Origin: Paucilactobacillus kaifaensis
GTDB lineage: Bacteria; Bacillota; Bacilli; Lactobacillales; Lactobacillaceae
Length of the DNA stretch: 64,000 nt
Direction of reading: 5' to 3'
Assembly: GCF_005405145.1 (NCBI RefSeq)
Contig: NZ_BJDM01000003.1
Coordinates: 25,140-89,139, forward strand
Part shown: positions 1 through 7,400 of the stretch, one piece after another
Layout of the letters: each line of letters opens with the position of its first letter
How positions within the stretch are numbered: position 1 is the first letter of the stretch
The notes under the pieces: generated by a model
Seen by the model: only the letters and a program-made list of their open reading frames with translations
Database searches by the model: none
Told to the model about the DNA's origin: nothing
Program-made: the position numbers and the translations under genes

Positions 1-294
1 GCCGATGATGCAAAGGCTAAGGGCTTAGTTGATGAAGTTATGTTTGACGAGACGGAACCAGAATTACAATTAACGGCTGCGTATAACGCTGGCTTAGTTG
101 CTCCGGACGTGATTAACAAAGCACGTGAGGCTTTAGTTGACAAGACTAAGAGTAGCAAAGCCAGTGAACAAGTTATCACAATTGATGACAAAGCACTTTC
201 TAAAATAGTTGCTGAACAGATTAACGTACTTGAAACAAAATATAAAAATCAATCAAACGAACAGTCTGATACATTTCAGCCGTTCGTTTTTTAG
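1..294 (+). CDS. ClpP-like prohead maturation protease, 3' part only
   Basis: The frame is open from the first base of the window, so the start and catalytic core lie upstream. The visible part begins with a short acidic stretch (ADDAKAKGLVDEV) typical of the C-terminal end of ClpP/S49-type phage head proteases, where the protein announces residues 'A..GLVDEV'. It continues into a charged, Lys/Ser-rich tail. In phages of this layout the protease sits directly before the major capsid gene and trims scaffold or capsid, which fits the next gene. The active-site residues cannot be checked here. An 8-bp inverted repeat overlaps the last codons. Confidence 0.65.
   Translation, partial: ADDAKAKGLVDEVMFDETEPELQLTAAYNAGLVAPDVINKAREALVDKTKSSKASEQVITIDDKALSKIVAEQINVLETKYKNQSNEQSDTFQPFVF
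255..290 (+). terminator. Possible weak terminator overlapping the end of the protease gene
   Basis: AAACGAAC (255-262) and GTTCGTTT (282-289) can form an 8-bp stem with a 19-nt loop and a short T-run that runs into the stop codon. It may reduce transcription between protease and capsid or just be an mRNA stem; the loop is long, so the call is tentative. Confidence 0.35.
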
Positions 295-319
295 TTCAAA
301 TAAAAAGGAGAGAAACACA

Positions 320-1510
320 ATGACAATGAAATTAAATACTAAGGAATTTTCAAACTTTGCCGAAAAGCGAAGTGCATATGCAGATGCTGTAAAAAATAGT
401 GCAGACGCAGAAACACAACAAACTGCTTTCTCTGCAATGATGGACGCTTTAAGTGAAGACTCAATGAACGAAATTACAAAACAAGTTAATTCCAAGGCTG
501 CTGAAATGTTTTCAGCACGTCAAAACGATAGCAAAATCACGAACGAAGAAGTTGAATTCTTCAATGCAATCACTACTGATGTAGGCACTAAGGAACCCAA
601 ATTATTACCACAAACAGTTATCACAGAAGTATTTGATGATATGGTTCAAGAACATCCAGTATTAGGATTGATTGGACTACAAAATCAAGGTATTAGTTTG
701 AAAGTTATTCAATCTGATGCCAAGGGTGCAATTGTTTGGGGTAAGATTTTCGGTGATATTCAGGGACAGCTTGACGCAACATTCAACATTACCGAAGCAG
801 ACCAAAGTAAGGCCACTGCATTTGTTGCATTACCTAAAGATATTGAAGATTTCGGGCCTGCATGGATTAAACAATATGTAGTTACGCAAATTACGGAAGC
901 TTTTGCAGCTGGTGCTGAATCGGCATTCATCGTTGGTGATGGTAACAACAAGCCAATCGGTTTAAATCGTCAAGTTCAGAAAGACGTAACAGTAACAGGT
1001 GGTGTATATCCAGAAAAGACATCAGCGGGGACACTGACTTTTGCTAACACCAAGACCGCTGCTAAAGAACTGGCCGGACTAATCAAACAGTTATCAACTA
1101 AGGAAGATGGACATCCGGTTGTTGCTAAAGGCAAGACCGTATTGTTGATGGCTCCGGGTGATTCATTAGATGTAGAAGCACAGTTCATGGTGCAGAACTT
1201 AGCCGGCCAATTTGTGACAGCAATGCCATTTGGACTTACAACTGCTGAATCTGAATTTGTACCAGAAGGAAAAGTTATTGCATTCGTTCAAGGGCGTTAC
1301 AATGCTTATCAAGCTGGATCATTGAGCATTCAATCGTTTGACCAGACTTTGGCAATGGAAGATATGGATTTATACATTGCTAAACAGTTCTTCTTTGGTA
1401 AAGCTAAAGATAATAATGCTGCTGTAGTTTATGATTTGGCACTTGCAACTCCCGGAACAACCACTAATGAACCAACAACCGGTGGCGAAGAAGAAACTGC
1501 AAAAGCCTAG
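320..1510 (+). CDS. HK97-type phage major capsid protein
   Basis: A 396-residue protein that would form the icosahedral prohead shell. The position directly after a ClpP-like protease and before connector genes, the length, and the body with an acidic helical N-terminal region (about residues 1-95) followed by a 'LLPQTVITEVFDDM' stretch and the phrase 'ALPKDIEDFGPAWIKQYV' match the HK97-fold Phage_capsid family. The N-terminal region is likely the delta domain removed on maturation. The start chosen is the ATG after AAAAGGAGAGAAACACA; a longer open frame extends upstream into the protease gene but has no ribosome site. The Thr/Glu-rich C-terminal tail is probably disordered. Confidence 0.85.
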   Translation: MTMKLNTKEFSNFAEKRSAYADAVKNSADAETQQTAFSAMMDALSEDSMNEITKQVNSKAAEMFSARQNDSKITNEEVEFFNAITTDVGTKEPKLLPQTVITEVFDDMVQEHPVLGLIGLQNQGISLKVIQSDAKGAIVWGKIFGDIQGQLDATFNITEADQSKATAFVALPKDIEDFGPAWIKQYVVTQITEAFAAGAESAFIVGDGNNKPIGLNRQVQKDVTVTGGVYPEKTSAGTLTFANTKTAAKELAGLIKQLSTKEDGHPVVAKGKTVLLMAPGDSLDVEAQFMVQNLAGQFVTAMPFGLTTAESEFVPEGKVIAFVQGRYNAYQAGSLSIQSFDQTLAMEDMDLYIAKQFFFGKAKDNNAAVVYDLALATPGTTTNEPTTGGEEETAKA

Positions 1511-1537
1511 TAATTAAAATTTGGAGGTAATTGATTT

Positions 1538-1744
1538 ATGTATACAGTGATTCGTAAGTTTAAAGATGGCAACCCTAAGGCAGAAGGACATATCTATGAA
1601 GTTGGGGATGAATACCCATTTCAAAAATATGCTGGAGCAACTACCAAGGCACGTATTGCTGAACTAACAAAAGAAGAAGGGCCTAATGATAGTTTTGATG
1701 GGCCTGTTATTTTGGAAGTGGATTTAGACGAAAAAGAAAAGTAG
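1538..1744 (+). CDS. Small acidic phage protein between capsid and connector genes
   Basis: A 68-residue protein with a good GGAGGTAATTGATTT ribosome site. The sequence begins MYTVIRKFKDG and has a compact beta-rich look (GHIYEVGDEYPF) followed by an acidic tail. Its position between capsid and head-tail connector, and size, resemble small structural or head-decoration genes of lactobacillus siphophages, but I recognise no family with certainty. The function is not known from the sequence. Confidence 0.6.
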   Translation: MYTVIRKFKDGNPKAEGHIYEVGDEYPFQKYAGATTKARIAELTKEEGPNDSFDGPVILEVDLDEKEK

Positions 1745-1755
1745 TAGGTGATTAA

Positions 1756-2061
1756 ATGGCTGATCAAGCACTCAAAAATGCTGATCTTGCTCAGCAATTA
1801 AAAACGAAGTTACGTATTTTTCATAATGTCGATGATCAACGATTGGACAGGATGATTGAAGTTTCTAAGCAAGTAATTGCGCGTGATACAGGGTATGAAG
1901 AAATAGACGACCCTAAATTCATTGAGTTAGTTTTAGAACGATGCCGCTATGACTACAACGACTCGTTAGAATTCTTCAATGCTAATTTTCAATCAAATTT
2001 GTTGAGTCTTTCATTAGATGGTTATGTTCCTAGTGAGGAAGGTGAGACTGATGGCGATTAG
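1756..2061 (+). CDS. Phage head-tail connector protein (gp6-like adaptor)
   Basis: A 101-residue, mostly helical acidic protein. The run of helices around 'LRIFHNVDDQRLDRMIEVSKQ' and 'FIELVLERCRYDYNDSLEFF' fits the Phage_connect_1/gp6-like adaptor family, which forms the ring under the portal. Order (capsid, small protein, connector, closure, gp10-like, tail completion) supports this. The last 11 bases overlap the next gene, which suggests translational coupling. Confidence 0.7.
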   Translation: MADQALKNADLAQQLKTKLRIFHNVDDQRLDRMIEVSKQVIARDTGYEEIDDPKFIELVLERCRYDYNDSLEFFNANFQSNLLSLSLDGYVPSEEGETDGD

Positions 2062-2443
2062 ACCACAATTTGAATATGAGCCACCAAAGATTAAGACCAG
2101 GGATATTAATACTCCGGTCTATTTTTATACTCAAAATTCAACGGGACCAGAGCCGGGTACTGATAAGGGTGATCAACTCTTTTGGTGCTTAGCCGAAGTT
2201 TACGATCCGAGTTCTAAGGATTTATCCATCCTAGATTCTCACAGTGTTAATGAGGGTGTCACAATTAACATCCCTGATCCACTAGGCGAGTATCTGCCGT
2301 CAAATAAACATTTGGCTGAAATAGATGACTACCGCTATAAGGGACAAGATGGCAAGCCTAAAACATGGGATATTGTTGAAGTTAGTCCTGACTTTCATGA
2401 CAGTCGTTTTATCAAAATAATCCTAGGACGTGATGGATCATGA
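2051..2443 (+). CDS. Phage head-tail joining / head closure protein
   Basis: A 130-residue protein starting MAIRPQFEYEPP, preceded by GAGGAAGGTGAG inside the end of the connector gene. A longer reading with an earlier ATG exists but lacks a ribosome site. The C-terminal part (KTWDIVEVSPDFHDSRFIKI) is like the barrel-shaped head-closure/joining proteins (H_T_join, SPP1 gp16 class) that sit between connector and tail. Assignment rests on position, size and general pattern rather than on a diagnostic motif. Confidence 0.55.
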   Translation: MAIRPQFEYEPPKIKTRDINTPVYFYTQNSTGPEPGTDKGDQLFWCLAEVYDPSSKDLSILDSHSVNEGVTINIPDPLGEYLPSNKHLAEIDDYRYKGQDGKPKTWDIVEVSPDFHDSRFIKIILGRDGS

Positions 2444-2847
2444 GCGTAAACATTCGAGGCATGGACGAAGTCTTAGCCAATATGGAGAAGAAGTTGGGAT
2501 CTAGATCAGTGGCTAGATATAGTAACGAGGCGTTGAATGTTGCGGGTAGGTATATGGCTGTCCGCCTAAAATCGGCAGTTAGTTCATATCGGGACACTGG
2601 CGCAACGGTTAATGAAGTTACTGTGGGTCAAGCTCGTCTGAAAGGCGGAGTTCGAACAATTAAGATTGGTTGGGATGGTGGTGGCTCTAAGCAACGATAT
2701 AGATTAGTGCATCTTAATGAGTTTGGCTATACTCGCTTTGGTCGTAGTTATAGCCCTCGTGGTATTGGTAAGGTTCAGAATGCTTATGAGAGTTCTAAGC
2801 AACCAATGAAAGCATTGGAAAAACACGAATTGGAGAAATTGTTATGA
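2440..2847 (+). CDS. HK97 gp10-family phage tail-joining protein
   Basis: A 135-residue basic protein that overlaps the preceding stop by four bases (ATGA). It has the HK97 gp10-like layout: an N-terminal 'GMDEVLANMEKK' helix, a central helix with 'RLKSAVSSYRDTG', then 'LVHLNEFGYTRFGRSYSPRGIG' before a C-terminal helix. Members of this family act at the head-tail interface or in tail completion. The four-base overlap with the next gene continues the coupled series. Confidence 0.75.
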   Translation: MSVNIRGMDEVLANMEKKLGSRSVARYSNEALNVAGRYMAVRLKSAVSSYRDTGATVNEVTVGQARLKGGVRTIKIGWDGGGSKQRYRLVHLNEFGYTRFGRSYSPRGIGKVQNAYESSKQPMKALEKHELEKLL

Positions 2848-3236
2848 TTCAAGACATGTTAACGAATATATATACCGAATTAACGAGTGATTCAGTTATT
2901 AAACAATTTGTTGGTAATCGGATCAGATACTATGACTATCCAGAAAATGAGGACACTAACCAAACTAAAATGATCATTAATCCATTGCGACCACCACAAG
3001 AACAAGTTGGTGGGAGCGATCAAGGTTTAACAACCAATTTTATTTTCCAAATTGACGTTCAATCGACAGACAGAAAAATATGTAAACAAGTACAGGCGGC
3101 CGTCAAACAACAGATGACTGCCTTACATTTTGCCCAATTAACAGATGGCTTAGACGAGTATTTCCCTGAAACAAAGTTATTCGTTGACGCTAGACGGTAT
3201 GAGGGCAACACGGAAATTTATGACACTAATTATTAA
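2844..3236 (+). CDS. Phage tail completion protein, DUF806 family
   Basis: A 130-residue protein resembling the DUF806 family found between gp10-like and major tail genes in lactic acid bacterium phages. Visible features are the 'GNRIRYYDYPENEDTNQTKMII' region and 'IFQIDVQSTDRKICKQVQ', a strand followed by a helix as in tail terminator proteins. It is expected to cap the tail tube at the head-proximal end. Family assignment is by recollection of the pattern and by position. Confidence 0.65.
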   Translation: MIQDMLTNIYTELTSDSVIKQFVGNRIRYYDYPENEDTNQTKMIINPLRPPQEQVGGSDQGLTTNFIFQIDVQSTDRKICKQVQAAVKQQMTALHFAQLTDGLDEYFPETKLFVDARRYEGNTEIYDTNY

Positions 3237-3254
3237 TAGAAAAGGGGAACTCAA

Positions 3255-3866
3255 ATGTTAGTAGGATTTAAGAGATTGACAACACAAATTTTTGACAATG
3301 ATGGCAAGCCAAAAGGTGATCCAATTGTTATTGAAGGTAAACAAAACAAAGGTGCCACAACTAAAGCGGATATTTCAGGCCTTTCAAAGGATCCAACCAA
3401 AGTTGCTGGATCAGACATCACCTATTACATCTCTCGTACGGGTGTTGGGGATGTTAAGGCTGATCTTGGTTTATTGGATGTTCCAGAAGATGAAGCCGAT
3501 CTATTGTTAGGATGGTTAGCATCAGAAAGTGGCATTTCTTATTTAGGCGAAGCAACAGAAGCACCTTATGCATCAATGCTGCTTGAATCGTCTGATGGTC
3601 ACGGTAATGTTGCATTACTTGGTTTCTTCCGAGGCACATTCTCACGTGACAAAGTTTCGATGGAATCATTGGACCCAGCAGAAACATTTAAACCAGAAGC
3701 AGACGACTGGTCATATTCTGCAATGGCATCTGATGCAGAAGATGAAACCAAGGGTCAGTACATTGGTAAATATGCTGGAGCAGATGAAGAAGCAATTACA
3801 AAATTGCGTGAACAAATTTTGCATACTTCCGAAACGACAACGGAACCAACGGCACCAACAGCTTAA
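3255..3866 (+). CDS. Phage major tail tube protein (phi13-type)
   Basis: A 203-residue acidic protein. It opens with 'MLVGFKRLTTQIFD', followed by 'GATTKADISGLSKDPTKVAGSD', a pattern of phi13/TP901-type major tail proteins, and ends with a Thr/Pro/Glu-rich tail. It forms the tail tube. A good AAAAGGGGAAC ribosome site precedes it. A terminator-like hairpin directly follows, as often seen after the most highly expressed tail gene. Confidence 0.8.
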   Translation: MLVGFKRLTTQIFDNDGKPKGDPIVIEGKQNKGATTKADISGLSKDPTKVAGSDITYYISRTGVGDVKADLGLLDVPEDEADLLLGWLASESGISYLGEATEAPYASMLLESSDGHGNVALLGFFRGTFSRDKVSMESLDPAETFKPEADDWSYSAMASDAEDETKGQYIGKYAGADEEAITKLREQILHTSETTTEPTAPTA

Positions 3867-3882
3867 TTGATGATAGGAAGCC

Positions 3883-3919
3883 AACGGGATTATGACTTAG
3901 TTCATGACCCCGTTTTTTT
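3883..3919 (+). terminator. Rho-independent terminator after the major tail gene
   Basis: AACGGG (3883-3888) pairs with CCCGTT (3908-3913), with a further short inner stem (ATGA/TCAT), and a seven-T run follows. It lies between the major tail gene and the chaperone genes and would lower expression of the downstream genes relative to the tail tube. Confidence 0.7.
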
Positions 3920-3937
3920 GTAAGGAGAGAAAAAAAT

Positions 3938-4252
3938 ATGTCAAAACCTGTAAAAATTGATTTGATGATTAACGGAGAATTAAAACATTTTGAAGATGAT
4001 TTTGTGCCATTTTCTAAGCATATTGAAATGCTAGAAATGAACGAAAAAGTTTCAAAAGGTGAAACTAGCCAAGTTGATTGGTTCAAACAAAAAGCTGCAT
4101 TTGTCGCTAGTTTATTTCGCGATCCAGAAGTTACAGAAAAGTCGGTAATTAACGGACTAAGTGCTGCCACTGCAGACGATGACATGGAAACCGTAATTGC
4201 TGAAATGCTAGGTATAGACCCAAACGAAGTAGCGGAGATACCGATAGCGTAG
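3938..4252 (+). CDS. Tail assembly chaperone, short product (gpG-type)
   Basis: A 104-residue acidic protein between major tail and tape measure genes, the classic place for the lambda gpG-type chaperone. It starts after TAAGGAGAGAAAAAAAT. The N-terminal half is beta-rich (KIDLMINGELKHFEDDFVPF), followed by helices that include 'WFKQKAAFVASLFRDPE'. These proteins coat the tape measure during tail assembly and are absent from the finished virion. Near its 3' end lies CCCAAAC, placed exactly as C CCA AAC in this frame, which lets a fraction of ribosomes make the longer form. Confidence 0.8.
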   Translation: MSKPVKIDLMINGELKHFEDDFVPFSKHIEMLEMNEKVSKGETSQVDWFKQKAAFVASLFRDPEVTEKSVINGLSAATADDDMETVIAEMLGIDPNEVAEIPIA

Positions 4253-4449
4253 CCTCCGCAAAAGAAGCGTTAGATGGTGCATACACGATGATTAAGTCAG
4301 TGCTTCAAGCCTTTCCCGGGTTCACCATCAATGACGTTTTAAACACAGATTATGGAAAGCTAATTAGCACTATTGAAGCAAAAGAACCAAAAGAGCAGAA
4401 AAAAGAAGATGAAGTTATGGACTTATTTGACTTTGTTAAGTCTATCTAA
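3938..4449 (+). CDS. Tail assembly chaperone, -1 frameshift product (gpGT-type)
   Basis: The long form made by -1 frameshifting at 4219-4225. Reading the first 96 codons in the gpG frame and then continuing from 4225 in the -1 frame gives about 170 residues. The second frame is open from 4204 to the TAA at 4447-4449 and encodes a plausible domain (VASAKEALDGAYTMIKSVLQ, then a Lys/Glu-rich linker and DLFDFVKSI). That frame has no start codon with a good ribosome site in front, so independent expression is unlikely. By analogy with lambda gpGT the extension would bind the tail tube protein while the shared part binds the tape measure. Confidence 0.75.
4219..4225 (+). promoter_or_regulatory. Programmed -1 ribosomal frameshift slippery heptamer
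   Basis: CCCAAAC fits the X XXY YYZ rule (X=C, Y=A, Z=C) with the zero frame reading gaC CCA AAC, so both tRNAs can re-pair after a one-base backward slip. It lies nine codons before the gpG stop, in a gene pair where such a signal is expected. Confidence 0.8.
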
Positions 4450-4482
4450 TGGTTCAAATATTGAATGAGAGGAGGAAATGTT

Positions 4483-7400
4483 ATGGCGGAACCATTAGGA
4501 CAAATGGTCATTGAATTAGGACTTGATAGTTCAGCGTTTGGTAAAGGAATAACTGGGGCTAAACAGCAAGTTAAATATGCGATGGCTGAAATGAAGTCGG
4601 GTATGTCTGTAATGTCTGCTAGTGGTCGTCAGTTGGACGTATTACAACAAAAGCAACGTGGTTTGACTAATGTTATGACCGCACAGGAACGTGTTGTTAG
4701 GAGCCTAAAACAGTCCTATGACAATTCGTTTGTTAATGGGAAAGCAACTACTCAAACTGGTAAGCTAGCTACACAGTTACAAAATGCGACTAGTAAACTA
4801 GCTTCGTTCAAAACTCAACTTGCTAATAATGCTGGAGCAATGGCAAAAATGAGAGTTGAAACAACCGGTTGGACTGGGGCACTTAATAAAATTGGTCAAG
4901 GAGCCACTAGCGTTGGTACTAAGATGTCAGCTATGGGATCAGCGGTTAACAGAGTGTCTGGTCCAGTTGCACTTGGATTAGGACTAGCTGCTAAATCTGC
5001 AATTGATTTTGATTCTCAAATATCAGCAATGGGTCCACTGCTGACAAACGGTGGTGCTGTTACTGCTAAATTCAGGGCACAGCTTGATCAATTATCGAGC
5101 AGCTCAAAAAAATGGTCAGAGCAGTATGGTATTTCAACAACTGATATCAACAACGCTATGTCAGAGATGATAAAACGTGGTTTTACGACTAAACAAGTTA
5201 TGGGGTCAATGCCGGCCGTTTTGGACGCTTCTAAGGCATCTGGTGAAAGCCTAGGAACAGTTATGCAAGCTACAGCTTCTATTGTTGAACAATTTGGTTT
5301 AAAGACTAATTCTGTTAAAGGAACCATGAAGAATACTCAAATGGTTACTGATTCACTAACCTATGCAGCTAATGCAACCGCTGCTGGATTTGGTGATATG
5401 TCAGAGGCTATGAGCTACGTTGGACCGGTTGCCAAAGGTCTTGGCCTAAGTGTTCAAGAAACAGCTGCTGCTATTGGTATCTTAAGTAACCGTGGTATTG
5501 AGGGACAAAAAGCAGGTACTAACTTGCGAGGGATGTTAACTTCGTTGGTTAAGCCTACTAAACAAAATACTGCTGCGTTCAAATCTATGGGTATGAGTGC
5601 TAAAGATCTGAACGAGGATTCACATAATTTACCTAAGTTAATTGACGATATTTCCAATGGCACCAAAGGGTGGACTAAAGCTGAGCGTACTCATGCTATT
5701 GCACAAGCTTTTGGGCGTGAAAACCAAGCCGCTGTTAATGCGTTAGTTGAGTCTGGTTCAGACAGTTTGCGTAAACTAACTAAGAATACAGAGGACGCTG
5801 GTGGTGCAACCAAGAAAGTTGCTGATCAATTAAATGATACTAAAGCTAACCAGATTAAGAGATTCCAGTCATCTATTCAAGTATTAGGTATTACGATTGG
5901 TGAGAAACTGTTGCCAACATTAACGCCGCTTGTAAAAGAGGCTACAGACGTTGTCAACGGATTTGCGCATATGGATTCGGCCACACAAAAAACTATTATC
6001 CATATGGGATTAGCAGTTGCAGCCGCTGGTCCATTGCTTAAAACACTGGGTGGAATCACTAAAGGATTTGGTCTTGTATCTACTGGTGTTGTAGGCGTGA
6101 TTGCCAGAATCTCTGGTTGGTCAGCTAAGAATGCTGTATTGAAAGGTTCATTAGACGCAACCGCTGCTGCTACATCAAGCAACAAAACTATTGTTGATAA
6201 ATTTGGTAATGCATTAAATGGCACAAGCAAAACATTGACTACAGTTAATGGAACAACGGCAACTGCTAAAACAGGATTCCAATTATTTGGTAAGAGTTTG
6301 ACAGTTGCGCAGGGTGGCGTTGGTGTATTAGGAACTGCGTTAACACCATTGGGAGCTACATTAATTGGAGTTGGCGTTGCAGTTGCCGCTGGTGTTGCAG
6401 TTTGGGAACTTTGGGGTAAGAAAGCCTATGAATCTGCTAAACGTACAGCGGAATGGGGATCTGATGTTGGTACTGCTGCTGACAAGTCTCTTGGCAAGTT
6501 TAAGTCATTTGAAACTACTGCTGGCGCTTCTCTTAACAACTTTTCAATAAATGGAAAGAAATCGGCCAAAAGTGTTTCAAAGGCTTTTGACGATATGGCA
6601 AAACAGGTTGATAGTGACGCAAAGAAAACTAATAGTGGTCTGGAGAAGTCTCTAAGCAAGTTGCCAACAAGTGTGCAAGCGTTGGTCAGAAAAGGCATTG
6701 AAGAAACAGAAAAATCAAATACTAAGGCTGCTAGTTCTGCTAAAAAAACAGCTGCCGAGGTTAACACGATTATGGAACATTCTGCTAAGGACCATTACAA
6801 GCTAACCAAAGACGAGGGTATCATGGTTGGTAATGCTCAACAGAGTATGGCCGATCAAGAACTCAAAGTGCTTGGCATTTCTGGTAAGAAGAAAAAGGCC
6901 ATCTTAGCCGCCATGAATAATGACGTAAGTAAGATGACTAAAGATCAGCTTAACCAGACTCGAATTGATCTGGAAGATTCGTTGGATAAGGAAGCTGACA
7001 GATATACTAAACAGAAGAAAGTTTTAAAAGATTACTACAAGGACGGCACTATAAGTTCTAAGGAATACAAAGCTGCCGTCAAAGAATTAGGCAGCACGCA
7101 CAAACAGACTGATGATCAGATTGTTGCTGGTCTGTATAACACAATGAAAGCCTCTGGCATGAGTACCAACTCAATGAAAGCTGAGTTCTCATCGCTGGGT
7201 TACACCTGGTCTAGTGTTAAAAAGATCATTGATGATCAAGCTCAGAGTGCATCTAAGTCTGGTAGTGCTTTAGTTAAGACAACTACCGGAATGAGTAAGA
7301 GTGTTAAGGCCGCCGCCAATACTTGGAATGAATTAATTTTCGATCCAAAAACTGGGAAAGTCAGCACTAATGCACAAGAAGAAATTAACAAAGCCACAGG

